Shown: positions 26,543-36,511, counted from the first letter of the stretch. The stretch is 64,000 bases of DNA from Armatimonadota bacterium (GCA_027451905.1 DAIDHV010000001.1:162667-226666), one strand, 5' to 3'. Notes: a model not told the origin generated them from the letters alone. Made by a program: numbers and translations.

Positions 26543-26848
26543 TCATCGGGCCTGGAATTTTTTGTCAGCCTTCAAGAGGTGACATCCATCATTGGCTGGG
26601 ATAAAAAGCCGTTCAACCAGCCCAAAAAACAGAACGCCAATTGGCATGCGGTAGCGGATCCTTTGTTGCACTTCAATGACCCCGTATCCAGTTCTTAGAA
26701 TTGGGTTCCTAAAATTAGTTGACTCGCTGCGCTTAATCGTTGCAATTCCGACACCAGGAAGGGCTCCACGTGCGTTATCGGTACTCTCAAATGGATGTAA
26801 ATTCATCACATCTTGCCTTGCGTTATCCAGTCCTTGCTGCCAATTCAT
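26543..26848 (-). CDS. unidentified 101-residue protein, perhaps frameshifted at its end
   Basis: The frame reads like a soluble protein (MNLHPFES, GALPGVGIATIK, IEVQQRIRYRMPIGVLFFGL) and stops after DKKFQAR. Directly after, with the stop overlapping an ATG, a second short frame gives MIEWLLIPAAE; a single missing base would join the two. The internal LVERLFIPAND resembles that ending, and at DNA level the two regions near 26521 and 26596 are similar. No family is recognised. Confidence 0.35.
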   Translation of the reverse strand: MNWQQGLDNARQDVMNLHPFESTDNARGALPGVGIATIKRSESTNFRNPILRTGYGVIEVQQRIRYRMPIGVLFFGLVERLFIPANDGCHLLKADKKFQAR

Positions 26849-26961
26849 TACAGAGAGTCATTCTCGCCCGAGCAGCACCTCACTAATTCCAATTTGTTCC
26901 TGCCTGCAAACTCATACAATTTGAATCTAAACCTGCCGATGACATACTAACTAGAAAATGT

Positions 26962-27915
26962 ATGAATAAGAAATCCTTTTTAGTGACGGGCGGTGCGGGA
27001 TTTGTGGGTAGCCATTTGGTGCAAATGTTATTAGACAAAGGATTTGCGGTCCACGTGATTGATGACCTTAGTTCTGGAAAAATGGAAAACCTCCAGGCCG
27101 TGGCAAATCGAATCCAATTTTTTAAAGGCTCCATTCTTGACGAGCAAACCGTAAAACTTGCCGCGACGGGGGTCGACGGCATTTTCCACTTAGCCGCGGT
27201 TGTGAGCGTGCCCCTATCGATAGAAAAGCCAAAGTTTGCTCATGAAGTCAATCTCACCGGCAGCCTTTGCCTCTTAGAGACCTGCCGCTCTTTGGGTTGC
27301 CCTATGATTTTTAGCTCCTCGGCCGCGGTTTATGGCAACACAACCCAAATCCCTGTTTCAGAAGACCATTTCACGGCTCCAATCTCACCCTATGGCGTTC
27401 AGAAACTGGCGGTGGAACAGTACGGAGCCTGCTACCAAAGCCTCTTTGGTTTTCCGTTTTTGGCGCTGCGCTACTTCAACATTTACGGGCCGAGGCAAGA
27501 TCCCTCCAGCCCCTATTCGGGAGTCATCACCGCGTTTGCCTCCAAGGCCATTGGCGGAAGCAGTCTGACTATCAACGGAGACGGCTCTCACTCTCGAGAC
27601 TTTATTTTTGTTGAAGATGTAGCGCGAGCAAATCTGTGCGCAATGGAATCGGTTCTTAAATCAGCCGCTGACTTCCAACGCCCGATTGCATTCAATGTTG
27701 GGACTGGGGTCCAAACAAATCTCAGTTCTCTAGCCACTGCCATCATTCATGCCTGTGGATCAAGTTCTGAGGTCCAATTTGGGCCAGAAAGAGCAGGTGA
27801 CATTCTTCATAGCCTTGCCGCAACCCGGCTTGCCAAAGCTCAAATAGGTTTTGAAGCAAAAATAAGCCTTCAAGAAGGGCTGGCTAAAACCATGGAATTC
27901 TTCAAGTCGGCATGA
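26962..27915 (+). CDS. NAD-dependent sugar epimerase/dehydratase (extended SDR)
   Basis: The 317-residue protein has the N-terminal NAD-binding GGAGFVGSH (residues 10-18), the catalytic Tyr-x3-Lys in SPYGVQKLAVEQY, and the SSAAVYG and RYFNIYGPRQ segments of UDP-glucose 4-epimerase-like enzymes. The substrate cannot be specified; UDP-GlcNAc 4-epimerase and UDP-glucuronate decarboxylase relatives look similar. It stands apart from the galE gene at 42123 and faces away from the rhs array, so its promoter probably lies in 26849-26961. Confidence 0.9.
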   Translation: MNKKSFLVTGGAGFVGSHLVQMLLDKGFAVHVIDDLSSGKMENLQAVANRIQFFKGSILDEQTVKLAATGVDGIFHLAAVVSVPLSIEKPKFAHEVNLTGSLCLLETCRSLGCPMIFSSSAAVYGNTTQIPVSEDHFTAPISPYGVQKLAVEQYGACYQSLFGFPFLALRYFNIYGPRQDPSSPYSGVITAFASKAIGGSSLTINGDGSHSRDFIFVEDVARANLCAMESVLKSAADFQRPIAFNVGTGVQTNLSSLATAIIHACGSSSEVQFGPERAGDILHSLAATRLAKAQIGFEAKISLQEGLAKTMEFFKSA

Positions 27916-27966
27916 TCCGATCCCTTTCCGCACGGCTCCGGCTCAGTGTGATACGATACCAATATT

Positions 27967-28623
27967 GTGTTTGCACCTTTCCTGCCTTTATTCTTGGCAC
28001 TTCCTAAAGGAAATCAAAACTCTGTCATTGTGAGCGATGCTTCGGTTTGGGTCTATTCTCACTCGTCAGACCCCGCCGATGAGACTTTTTTACGGGTCTG
28101 GGGATCTAATGGCCGTGCCCTCCCCAAAGACATTGGGTCGGCAGAGGATTACTCTTTTGGGTATCTAAGGTTTCATGTTGCCAGAATCACTGCGATTCAA
28201 CCCAAAGAAGTTGACCTGATTGTTTATAACAAGGTCCCATTAGACTTTACCAAAGGGACTTCAATCATCAATCCTCTGGAACTGCATCTTCTCGATAAGC
28301 CCTTCCACCCCAAAACGTGGGAATTCCAACAAAGCGTGACGATTGCCCCAGACCATGCCATTCTAGGCATCGGAAAACTGGTGGGACCTATACAGACCAT
28401 AGACCAATTGAAGGTCCAAGGAATAGAGATTAAGATCCCCCTTGCCAAGTTTAAGATTCTGATGGCTTCTGCCAACAAAAAGCACGTAGTGTATCTTGCC
28501 CTAGCCAGTGCCATCGATGCAGCTGCGATGAGGAACGGAAACGGAAGCGGTGGTTTCTACAAGTTTTATTCTTCTGCCGTTCCTCAAAAAGAGCTGCGGC
28601 CAAGGATTGTTGTTAAGAGCTAA
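27967..28623 (+). CDS. secreted DNRLRE-like domain protein
   Basis: The start is GTG at 27967 followed by a short hydrophobic leader (APFLPLFLALP). The roughly 200-residue mature part has the beta-rich pattern of DNRLRE domains: VSDASVWVYS, then YLRFHVARI, then VDLIVYNKVPLDF, and a late GGFYKFYSSAVP. Such domains are usually extracellular carbohydrate- or surface-associated modules. The match is by general pattern, so the name is tentative. It converges on the RND operon with 33 bp between the stops and no obvious terminator. Confidence 0.5.
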   Translation: MFAPFLPLFLALPKGNQNSVIVSDASVWVYSHSSDPADETFLRVWGSNGRALPKDIGSAEDYSFGYLRFHVARITAIQPKEVDLIVYNKVPLDFTKGTSIINPLELHLLDKPFHPKTWEFQQSVTIAPDHAILGIGKLVGPIQTIDQLKVQGIEIKIPLAKFKILMASANKKHVVYLALASAIDAAAMRNGNGSGGFYKFYSSAVPQKELRPRIVVKS

Positions 28624-28656
28624 TTCTCTGCAACCAACCTTGGCCCTTTTCTGCCT

Positions 28657-31600
28657 CTAGCTGCTAACTTCGGTGGTGCTGGCGGAATCCAAACGGCCCA
28701 CTCCGTTAGAATCTACCGATCCATTGGAATCAGCGCTCCCACCGTTGCCACTTGCTCCTGCCGAATGCTTCCGTCCTGTTAGCCTATCCATAAATCGCCC
28801 AATGCCAACCGACAGGTCGTCGAAAATTGTATAGGAGCATGGAATAACAAACAGGGTTAGGATTGTAGAAAGGGATACACCGCCGATGATGACGGTTCCA
28901 ATCGACTGGCGGAATTCTGATCCACGACCAAGCGCCAAAGCAACCGGCAGGAGGCCCAAGATCAGGGCGATGGAGGTCATAAGAATCGGTCTTAGTCGTG
29001 TTGAACCGGAATTTAGGAGTGCATCATGCCGATTCTGGCCTCTGCCTCTCAGGGTGTTGGCATAGTCCACCAGCAAGATTGCGTTCTTGGCAACAAGTCC
29101 AACCAGAGCCACAAGCCCAATGATCGAAATCAAGCTCAGTGGCTCGCTTGTGATCATCAATCCAAGGATGGCGCCTGTAAATGCCTGGGGTTGGGCTAGC
29201 TGGATAATGAACGGATACAGCAAGTTGTCGTACAGAGACGCAAGGATCATGTACACCAAAATCAAGCCTAGGAAGAAGGCAACCACGATTCCCATCTGCT
29301 CTTGACTTTGGAACTTGGCCTGGCCGAGCGGAGTGTATGTAACCCCGTTTGGAACTAGGTGATTATCAGCTAAGTACTTATTGATGCTGGCCTGAACTGA
29401 ACCGGCTTGACTTGAGTACGAAGGCAACAGGTCTGCGTTGATTTGGATCAACTCTTCTCGGTTGTACCGATCAATTTCACTGAGCTGAGTCGCATGAACG
29501 ATCTTTGAAACCGATGGCAAGAAGATTGGATTTCCTTGCTTAAAGGCAATCGGCACCTCACTAAGAACAGCCGGATTGTTACGATCTTTATAAGACATCA
29601 TCGTTCTGATCGTATACTGCTCGTCGTTTTGCCTAAACTTCACGTTATCGTCGCCCTGATAAAGGATGCTCAGGGCATTAGCAACGTCTTGAACGGTCAA
29701 CCCATCGTCGGCCAGTGCAGTTCGGTTTGGAATCGCCCTTAACTCTGGCGTCCCCGGTTTGCTGGATAGGTCAAGGTTTTCCAAACCCTTCACCGCTCCC
29801 GTTTTTAGCTTATTGTAGATGTTGGTGACTGTATCTGTCAGCAACGTCCTGTTGTTCGACGTAAATCCAAGCTGAATTGCCGATCCACCAAACCCACTAA
29901 ACGGAGCTACGGTAATCGTTGCCCCTGGCACGCGTCCAATTGCACGCAGCAGATCCGCTCCAACCTGGTCTGTAGATCGATGGCGCAAATGCTCGGTTGC
30001 CTTCTTCCAGAATTCCATGGTCTGCACTGCAGAAGGTTGATCGTAAAGGGTCACGCTGAGGGCCGCATAATTGGGTCCTTGGTGGCCAGCGCTAAAGGTT
30101 CCAACCCCTTGGCTTCCCACCGTCGTGTTTACAAATTTAACGGCAGGATCCTTCATAACCACCCCTTCCATGTACTTCACCACTTTGGTGGTCTGATCCA
30201 AATTGGCATTGGGAGGCAGTTCAACGTTCAGGTTCAAAATGCCCGTGTCGTTTGGAGGGAAAAACTGGAAGATGAAAATGGCTTGCCCTTTCCATTGCCG
30301 AATTGCATATCCAGCTCCCGCCGCAACGGGAAACATGAGGGCAAACATCAAGGCGTAAACAAGCAGCATCGGTTTGAAGCGCCTATAGAAAATCCCGTTG
30401 CAGATGATGGCAATAACCGCGATGAATATTGCGGGCTTAAACATCCCAAAGCCAGATGCCAACGCCGCCTTCATCGAGGGTGCAAAACTGCCACCAATCA
30501 GAACAAAAACAGAAACCAAAATGACGTTGCCAAGAACAAACACAAACCAGCGGTGGTTCATTGCCCAGTTCAACCCCCGTCGATAGCCGCTCACGACTCG
30601 ATCAAGGCCACGCTCAAACGCACGGGCAAAAACTCCCTTTGGATGCTCAAAATCTTCACCCTTTCGATACCAGCGTGAGGCTAGCATCGGCGTGACCGTA
30701 AACGAGACAAAGAGCGAGGTTGCAACGGCGGCAACATAGGCAAGGCAAAGCGGAAACAGGAACCGACCAACAATTCCGCCGGAAAGTCCAATCGGACCAA
30801 ACACCACCACGTCGCCCATCGTGATCGCAATTGCTGCAAGGCCTAGTTCGGACCGGCCATTGAGGGCCGCGTCCCGAGGGTCTTCACCCAAAGTGAGGTG
30901 CCTATAAATGTTCTCGATAATAACAATCGCGTCATCAACCAAAACTGCCACCGCAAGCTGCAGCCCTAACATGGTGAGGTTATTGATTGTATTGCCCGCT
31001 AATTTCACCGTGATGATCGAAACAAATATACAAATTGGGATCGCAATCACAACGATCATCATGCCCCGCAAGTTGTGCAAGAACACATAGACAACCGAGG
31101 CAACCAAGAAGATTCCAAAAATCAGAGTGAAGTTTAGGTCCGATAAAGAATCCGTGATCTGCTGAGATTGGTCTTGAGTGACAACAATCTTCAGGCCTAT
31201 GTTCTTGTATTGATCTGTGAGCTGGTTGATGACCTGCCGACAGCCGTTCACGACATCAACTGTGTTTCCATCCTTGGACTTCTGCACCGTAACCAAAATT
31301 GCGTCTTGGCCATTGACTCGGCTGTAGGCGGTTCTTTCTTGAACAGTATCAACCACGTTGGCAATATCACCAAGCCGAACCACGGTGGCTTTAGCCTGAG
31401 GATTGTTGGGATCACTAATTGTGAAGTGGAGATTTCGAATTTGGTCTACGGTTTGAAACTCACCGTACAGCCTAACGTTCAACTGCTGGTTTTGAGTTGT
31501 AATATGACCGGCTGGCTGGTTGATTGTTGCATTGGCAAGGGCCTTCTGAACATCGGTGATTCCAACCCCATACGCCGCTAATTTGTCTTTGTTGAGCCGA

Positions 31601-32157
31601 ACCTGAATTTCGCGAACATCACCACCTTGATCATCAACCTCGGCGACGCCGTTAACCTGAGAAAACTGGTCTTTCAGCTTTTGATCAATAAGATCTCTCA
31701 GTTGCTCACTATTGGCACCCGACGCAGAGAAGGCCATATACAAAACAGGCTGACTGCTTGTGTCAATCTTGGAAACGACAGGTTTGTTAACTTCTTTGGG
31801 AAGGTTTGGCAGGGCTTGATCAATCTTAGACCTCACGTCATTGAGGGCGTTGTCTACATTAACATCAAGGTTAAAGTTGATGGTGACGATAGAGGTACCT
31901 TGCTGCGATACAGACGTGATCTGCTGGATTCCTTCCACTCCTGAAATCGCATCTTCAATTGGCTTTGTGACTAAAGTGTTGACTTCATCGGGGCTGGCAC
32001 CAGGATACGTTGTCAACACCGAAACGATGCCAAAGCTAACATCCGGATTCAACTCCTTGTTCATGCCGGAATAGGCCAGCAATCCAAGGATCACCGATGC
32101 AAGCATCAGCATCAAAATAAAGACCGGACGTGTAATAGCGGTTCTTGTAAGTCCCAA
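28657..32157 (-). CDS. RND efflux pump permease (HAE1/AcrB family)
   Basis: A full-length 1166-residue inner-membrane transporter. It begins with the family's amphipathic start and first helix (ITRPVFILMLMLASVILGLLAY) and the porter segment YPGASPDEVNTLVTKPIEDA. It carries the TM4 region VAVLVDDAIVIIENIYRHL with the proton-relay Asp pair, and the second-half repeat VALVGLVAKNAILLVDYAN. An insertion of extra hydrophobic segments around residues 530-620 makes it longer than the usual 1030-1050 residues. It works with the adaptor and TolC protein encoded directly upstream, exporting drugs or metabolites. Confidence 0.95.
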   Translation of the reverse strand: MGLTRTAITRPVFILMLMLASVILGLLAYSGMNKELNPDVSFGIVSVLTTYPGASPDEVNTLVTKPIEDAISGVEGIQQITSVSQQGTSIVTINFNLDVNVDNALNDVRSKIDQALPNLPKEVNKPVVSKIDTSSQPVLYMAFSASGANSEQLRDLIDQKLKDQFSQVNGVAEVDDQGGDVREIQVRLNKDKLAAYGVGITDVQKALANATINQPAGHITTQNQQLNVRLYGEFQTVDQIRNLHFTISDPNNPQAKATVVRLGDIANVVDTVQERTAYSRVNGQDAILVTVQKSKDGNTVDVVNGCRQVINQLTDQYKNIGLKIVVTQDQSQQITDSLSDLNFTLIFGIFLVASVVYVFLHNLRGMMIVVIAIPICIFVSIITVKLAGNTINNLTMLGLQLAVAVLVDDAIVIIENIYRHLTLGEDPRDAALNGRSELGLAAIAITMGDVVVFGPIGLSGGIVGRFLFPLCLAYVAAVATSLFVSFTVTPMLASRWYRKGEDFEHPKGVFARAFERGLDRVVSGYRRGLNWAMNHRWFVFVLGNVILVSVFVLIGGSFAPSMKAALASGFGMFKPAIFIAVIAIICNGIFYRRFKPMLLVYALMFALMFPVAAGAGYAIRQWKGQAIFIFQFFPPNDTGILNLNVELPPNANLDQTTKVVKYMEGVVMKDPAVKFVNTTVGSQGVGTFSAGHQGPNYAALSVTLYDQPSAVQTMEFWKKATEHLRHRSTDQVGADLLRAIGRVPGATITVAPFSGFGGSAIQLGFTSNNRTLLTDTVTNIYNKLKTGAVKGLENLDLSSKPGTPELRAIPNRTALADDGLTVQDVANALSILYQGDDNVKFRQNDEQYTIRTMMSYKDRNNPAVLSEVPIAFKQGNPIFLPSVSKIVHATQLSEIDRYNREELIQINADLLPSYSSQAGSVQASINKYLADNHLVPNGVTYTPLGQAKFQSQEQMGIVVAFFLGLILVYMILASLYDNLLYPFIIQLAQPQAFTGAILGLMITSEPLSLISIIGLVALVGLVAKNAILLVDYANTLRGRGQNRHDALLNSGSTRLRPILMTSIALILGLLPVALALGRGSEFRQSIGTVIIGGVSLSTILTLFVIPCSYTIFDDLSVGIGRFMDRLTGRKHSAGASGNGGSADSNGSVDSNGVGRLDSASTTEVSS

Positions 32158-32193
32158 ATTTCCCTCTCTTCGAATAAAACTATGGCGCCAGTA

Positions 32194-33657
32194 TTAGGCG
32201 CCCACGTTGATGCTTTCTTGGCCCTTAGCCGCTGCTTGCACCGGAATACCCTCGCTGACGTTCAACTGCCCTTTCACGATCACCGGTGTGTTCGCAGGAA
32301 GTCCGATCGCCTGGACTTCATGAGAATTGCTGATTCCCTCTGTGATGGGGATCATGTGGGCTTTGCCATCTTGAACTGTAAAAATGCCTTGTTTGCCATT
32401 CACGGTTACAATGGCGTCGGTGGGGACCAGCACCGCATTACTCGCGGTTTTCACCGGCAAACTTGCGGTAGCAAACATATTGGGCAGCATCCCAGGAATG
32501 TTGCCATCAACCTGAACTCGCACCGAAAACAGCCTCGCCACATTTCCTCCCACCGGATTTATGGCCGCAACATGGCCCGCTAACGTTTGGCTGCCTAAGG
32601 CGTTAATACTTACCGTTACCGGCATGCCAACTTTGATCTCATTGATGTAATTCTCCGGCACCTGTCCGTCAAAATAGGATCCTGAGATTCCAACCAGATG
32701 AACAATTGATGTTCCTGCCGCAACAACCGTCCCAATTTGAAGAGGCTTGCCCGAAACATGTCCCTTAAAAGGAGCTCGAACGGTTGCGTCACCCAGGCTG
32801 ATCTGGGCTTGAGCCACTTGAGCCATCGCCGACTGAAGCTGAGCCCTAGCGCTCGCGACTTGTTCAGCATAAAGGACATCCAAGGACTTTTGAGCCTTCG
32901 CTGATGCCACCTGATCCTGAGCTTGCTTGACCGCATCCCGCGCCACCTGAATATCTTCCGGCCGCGCTCCATTGCGATTGATTAAAACCGCCTGTAAAGC
33001 ATTTTGATATTGCTGCATAGCAGCTGAATAACTGTTTTTCGCTGAATCTAGCTGGTTTTTGGCGAGCGCGCCTTGATCTACCAAGGATTGGATTCGTCGC
33101 AGGTTCGATTCTGCGGTCGCTAGGTTAACTTTTGCAGCTGCCAGATTGGCGTCGGCTTGCCTGCGTTCTTCGGGCCTGGCTCCTGCCAATAGCTTCTTGA
33201 GGTTTTCTTGCGCCGAATTCAACTGAGATTGAGCCTGATGCAAGGCGGCAATGGACTTGAGAGGGCCATACTTCTGATTGTATTGAGCCTGAGCAAGGGC
33301 AGATCGAGCCGCCATTTCTTGGCTAACGGCTTGATCATATTGGGCCCGTTGGGCGCTACTGTCCAAGGTAGCCAGCACCTCGCCGGGCTGCACCTCATCA
33401 CCATCTCTCACAAAAACAGCCGTGATTTTGCCTCCGATTTTTGCCCCCACCTGGGCATCATCCGCCGCCACAATGGAACCGGTTACCTCAATGGTTTTAC
33501 TAATTGATTGAACAGATGCAGGCTGAACTTCTACCGCAACTGTGGGGTTTGCAAGCATTTTCTCGGTTTGGGCAGACTGCTTTTGAGCCTGGCGATTAAC
33601 ACAGCCAGTCAGTGCCACCGCTAACGCGAGGCCTATGAGCAAGGAAGATTTTTTCAT
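32194..33657 (-). CDS. RND efflux periplasmic adaptor (membrane fusion protein)
   Basis: I choose ATG 33655-33657, which overlaps the TolC gene stop (ATGA) and opens a lipoprotein signal: KKSSLLIGLALAVALTGC, with Cys at residue 19. The body has the HlyD-family order: a lipoyl-like strand pair (GKITAVFVRDGDEVQPGEVLA), a long coiled-coil hairpin of Ala/Gln-rich heptads (about residues 95-270), the returning lipoyl half (RAPFKGHVSGK) and beta-barrel domains. At about 487 residues it is longer than AcrA because the coiled coil is extended. The longer frame to 33744 lacks a signal and overlaps tolC, so I reject it. Confidence 0.92.
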   Translation of the reverse strand: MKKSSLLIGLALAVALTGCVNRQAQKQSAQTEKMLANPTVAVEVQPASVQSISKTIEVTGSIVAADDAQVGAKIGGKITAVFVRDGDEVQPGEVLATLDSSAQRAQYDQAVSQEMAARSALAQAQYNQKYGPLKSIAALHQAQSQLNSAQENLKKLLAGARPEERRQADANLAAAKVNLATAESNLRRIQSLVDQGALAKNQLDSAKNSYSAAMQQYQNALQAVLINRNGARPEDIQVARDAVKQAQDQVASAKAQKSLDVLYAEQVASARAQLQSAMAQVAQAQISLGDATVRAPFKGHVSGKPLQIGTVVAAGTSIVHLVGISGSYFDGQVPENYINEIKVGMPVTVSINALGSQTLAGHVAAINPVGGNVARLFSVRVQVDGNIPGMLPNMFATASLPVKTASNAVLVPTDAIVTVNGKQGIFTVQDGKAHMIPITEGISNSHEVQAIGLPANTPVIVKGQLNVSEGIPVQAAAKGQESINVGA

Positions 33658-34973
33658 TGAACGATTTTTATTCTTTGGGCTGGGGCCATGGTGGGCAACG
33701 AGTCTGTGCCGATGGCGTGCTGCAAGGATGCAATCGCCTGCCATAAGTCGTACTGGGCGGTGACCAAGCCAGATTTGGCAGTCGTAAGGGTCGTTTCTGC
33801 GTTGAGTACGTCAAGGTAAACGCCTTCGCCTTGCTGAAGGTTAAGCATGGCAAGCCGAAGGGCCTCCTGGGCTTCTTCAACTTGAGACGCGGCAACTTGG
33901 TACCGAGACTGGGCGTTTTGGTAATTAGAAACAGCCTGTTGAAGCTCTAAAGAGATTCCCAACTTTTCTTGGTTCAGCTGAATTTGAGCCTGGGCTTGAT
34001 TTTGCCTTGCCTGCTTAACTTCGGCTCGAGTTAGCCCGCTGTCGAAGATGGGCCAAGAAAGAGTAGCCGCCGCGGTAGCAGTTTGCAGTCTGCCACCAAA
34101 TCCGACCGCGCCAATGTTTTGGGTTGCGGTCACGCTTAGGTTCAGGCTTGGCAGGTTAGACTGCTCGGTTGCCTTTGTGATCGCTGCCAACTGGGCTAGC
34201 GTCAAGTTCATTGCCTTCAGTTCAGGGCGATCCTTGGCGGCGATACCAGTAAGGTCCGAAACCGACAGATCTAAAACCGGTGGCTTGGTGACATCAAGCA
34301 CATGGAAAGGGGTCTCAATCGGCCGGGCAAGGTCATCATTGAGGGTCTCTTTAGCGAGGGTTAGAGTATTTTGGGCGGTGAGCAGCGTTCCTTGGGCTTG
34401 CGCCAACTGGGCTTCTGCCCTCAAAAGGTCAATCTTTGCATCCACCCCTTGCTTAACCTGAGCTTGAGTGGTCTTAACCAACTCTTGATTGCTAGTAACT
34501 GAATCTTGAGCAACCGCAACTTGAGCCTTCGCCCGAAGGATTGTCAGATAATCTGTTTTTACGGTCAGGGCTATGTTGGATTCGGTTGCTAATAAAGTCT
34601 CTCTCTGGGCTGCTAAACCCTTTTCCGAGGCATAGACAAGCCGGTGCAGATTGCCGGTGATATCAATTGGCAGGGCCGCAATCGCTTGCAGTTGCTTGGT
34701 GTCAATAGGGGAAACCGTAAAGGAATTTCCGCCAAAAGAAGCCTTTGCCGATTGGTCGAATCTGGTGTAAGTGCCATTAAAAGTAAGTTTTGGACCCAAT
34801 CCTGCCGCCGATTGGTACATGGCTTGGCGCTGCTTTTCTACTGCCGATTCCTGCAAGAGAACGGAAAATGCCCGCTCTTGGGCAATTTGAACCGCTTGGT
34901 CCATTGTCAAAGTCGTTGGGATATTGCTAGTGGATGCTCCCACAAGGCCTGCTAATGCAACAAGCGGATTCAA
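33654..34973 (-). CDS. TolC-family outer-membrane efflux protein
   Basis: A 439-residue outer-membrane factor with two internal repeats of long helices (for example LAQAQGTLLTAQNTLTLAKE and QAEVKQARQNQAQAQIQ-type stretches) and the opening LTMDQAVQIAQERA. The start is TTG at 34971-34973: an AGGAG sequence lies 7 bases upstream, and no ATG is available. The N-terminal LVALAGLVGAS can act as a short signal. It is first in the order tolC, adaptor, permease, all coupled by overlaps or short gaps. Confidence 0.92.
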   Translation of the reverse strand: MNPLVALAGLVGASTSNIPTTLTMDQAVQIAQERAFSVLLQESAVEKQRQAMYQSAAGLGPKLTFNGTYTRFDQSAKASFGGNSFTVSPIDTKQLQAIAALPIDITGNLHRLVYASEKGLAAQRETLLATESNIALTVKTDYLTILRAKAQVAVAQDSVTSNQELVKTTQAQVKQGVDAKIDLLRAEAQLAQAQGTLLTAQNTLTLAKETLNDDLARPIETPFHVLDVTKPPVLDLSVSDLTGIAAKDRPELKAMNLTLAQLAAITKATEQSNLPSLNLSVTATQNIGAVGFGGRLQTATAAATLSWPIFDSGLTRAEVKQARQNQAQAQIQLNQEKLGISLELQQAVSNYQNAQSRYQVAASQVEEAQEALRLAMLNLQQGEGVYLDVLNAETTLTTAKSGLVTAQYDLWQAIASLQHAIGTDSLPTMAPAQRIKIVQ

Positions 34974-35034
34974 TTGAATGCTCCTTTTTCTGTGATCATA
35001 GGGTTATGTTATTAAAGTACGCCAAACTCGTTCA

Positions 35035-35295
35035 TTACTCTTCAGCCTTTGAGGATTCTTCGAGTCTGTCCAGGCTGGCTTGAACTTCGGCAAAGAACTC
35101 ACGCACCGAGTCTAGTTTAAAAACAACCAAACCTTTGTGAACTGGATGCCTCATCATCATCAGCTTGTCACCAGGGTTGAAACCAAGGGCTGTTCTCGCT
35201 TCCACTGGGATGACTATCTGGCCCCGATCACTCATCGTTGAAGTGCCAAAGAACGATTCTTCCATATAAAGACCTAGGCAATTTTTGTCTGCCAT
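35035..35295 (-). CDS. AbrB/MazE/SpoVT-type DNA-binding regulator
   Basis: From ATG 35293-35295 the protein has 86 residues: a short lead, then the swapped-hairpin DNA-binding fold with the family pattern STMSDRGQIVIPVEARTALG, FNPGDKLMMMRHP and GLVVFKL, followed by an acidic helix. It lies 61 bp upstream of the tolC start on the same strand, so it probably regulates the efflux operon or itself. The open frame continues upstream to 35400, but that part is unlike the family. Confidence 0.8.
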   Translation of the reverse strand: MADKNCLGLYMEESFFGTSTMSDRGQIVIPVEARTALGFNPGDKLMMMRHPVHKGLVVFKLDSVREFFAEVQASLDRLEESSKAEE

Positions 35296-35451
35296 ACTTT
35301 TCCGATTTTTCTGATTATACGTACCTTTCAGAAAAAATTGCTTATTGGGTTGAATCAAGGGTTTTTGAATAATTGGTTCTAAGGAGTTCCGCAGGAACAT
35401 AAGGTTCTTGGGAGGCGTTAGAACTATGAAGTTATTCCTTAACTGTTTGGG

Positions 35452-35479
35452 TTGACTTTGGCCAAGTTGTGCCGATAAT
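35452..35479 (+). promoter_or_regulatory. sigma70-like promoter for the exosortase genes
   Basis: TTGACT at 35452-35457 and GATAAT at 35474-35479 are separated by 16 bp, 28 bp before the exosortase start. The match to consensus is good at both hexamers. It lies in the divergent space between the regulator and exosortase genes. Confidence 0.5.
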
Positions 35480-35506
35480 ATGACAAACAGGGAACTTAAT
35501 TAATTT

Positions 35507-36505
35507 ATGAGCGCAGCATCAGATTCGGCAGGAGCATTAGAACCAAGCGCACAACTGACCAATGGTTCGAGTGTTGAAAATGCCCCCAGTCCAGGTAAGG
35601 ACAATTCATCTGTTGAGCCACTCTATGCAGTCGTAATCCGGCTTGCGGTCTCCATTTGGAACTATGTCAGCTCACCGGAAGGGGCCCTCGTTACCTTAGC
35701 CGGAATCGGCTTGCTGTTTGCCTACCACTATCTCATCTTTTCGCTTCGAGAGTGGTGGTTTAACCCCGACGAGTATTACACCCACGGCCCCCTTATTCCT
35801 TTCCTGTCTGCTTATATCATTTGGGATCGACGAGAGGCCATCAAAAACGCAAAGGGAATTGAAACCAAGTTAGACAAAATTATCGCTTGGACGGCAGGCA
35901 TCTTAACTTTGCCGTGGCTATTCTTGGCCCTCATTGCTTCAAGAACCGACATGCTTTCGGTTCTGTCCTTTGGGATAGTCATTGTGGCTCAGCTGGCAAC
36001 CGTCTTTCTTTGGGGAATTCGCAAAGCCTGGTATGCCGCACCCGGAATTCTTTACATGTTTCTTGGGTTTCCGATCGGCAGAGGCTTTCTTGATAAATTA
36101 ACCAACCCCTTGCAGGTCATGAGCACCAGTTCTGCCTTTCACCTTTTGAAACTGGCTGGCTTGCAGCCAATGCAAATCAACGCCAACCAATTGGTCATTG
36201 GAGATTACAGTCTCTATGTTGCAGCGGCTTGCGCGGGATTAGGCATGTCGTTGTCTGTATTTGCCTTTGTGGTCCTCTTTATGCTCATTGGCAAGCTAAA
36301 GTGGTGGGGAAATGCGATCATGCTCATCACATGGATGCCCCTCGTTATCTTTATCAATGGGATTCGTATTGCCATGATTGGCGCGGTTGGTAACTATTTT
36401 GGAGACAAGGCCGCCGGAAGCTTTCATGATTACAGCGGATATCTTTCCCTGCTCTTGATGTTCTATATTTTGATGAAACTAACTCGCGCCTTGGGATGGG
36501 AGTAA
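35507..36505 (+). CDS. exosortase
   Basis: A 332-residue multi-pass membrane cysteine protease/transpeptidase with the three invariant exosortase residues: Cys242 in AAACAGLGMSLS, Arg287 in NGIRIAMIG and His307 in FHDYSGYLS. A hydrophilic 37-residue Ser-rich extension precedes the first membrane helix. Exosortases process proteins with short C-terminal sorting signals (PEP-CTERM and relatives), usually coupled to exopolysaccharide export. No substrate with such a signal is evident in this window. The EpsI gene follows 6 bp downstream. Confidence 0.93.
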   Translation: MSAASDSAGALEPSAQLTNGSSVENAPSPGKDNSSVEPLYAVVIRLAVSIWNYVSSPEGALVTLAGIGLLFAYHYLIFSLREWWFNPDEYYTHGPLIPFLSAYIIWDRREAIKNAKGIETKLDKIIAWTAGILTLPWLFLALIASRTDMLSVLSFGIVIVAQLATVFLWGIRKAWYAAPGILYMFLGFPIGRGFLDKLTNPLQVMSTSSAFHLLKLAGLQPMQINANQLVIGDYSLYVAAACAGLGMSLSVFAFVVLFMLIGKLKWWGNAIMLITWMPLVIFINGIRIAMIGAVGNYFGDKAAGSFHDYSGYLSLLLMFYILMKLTRALGWE

Positions 36506-36511
36506 AAAGTT

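Noticed and set aside
32194-33744. Longer adaptor protein starting at 33744
   Set aside because: The extra N-terminus is hydrophilic, overlaps the tolC gene, and hides a textbook lipoprotein signal that begins at 33657.
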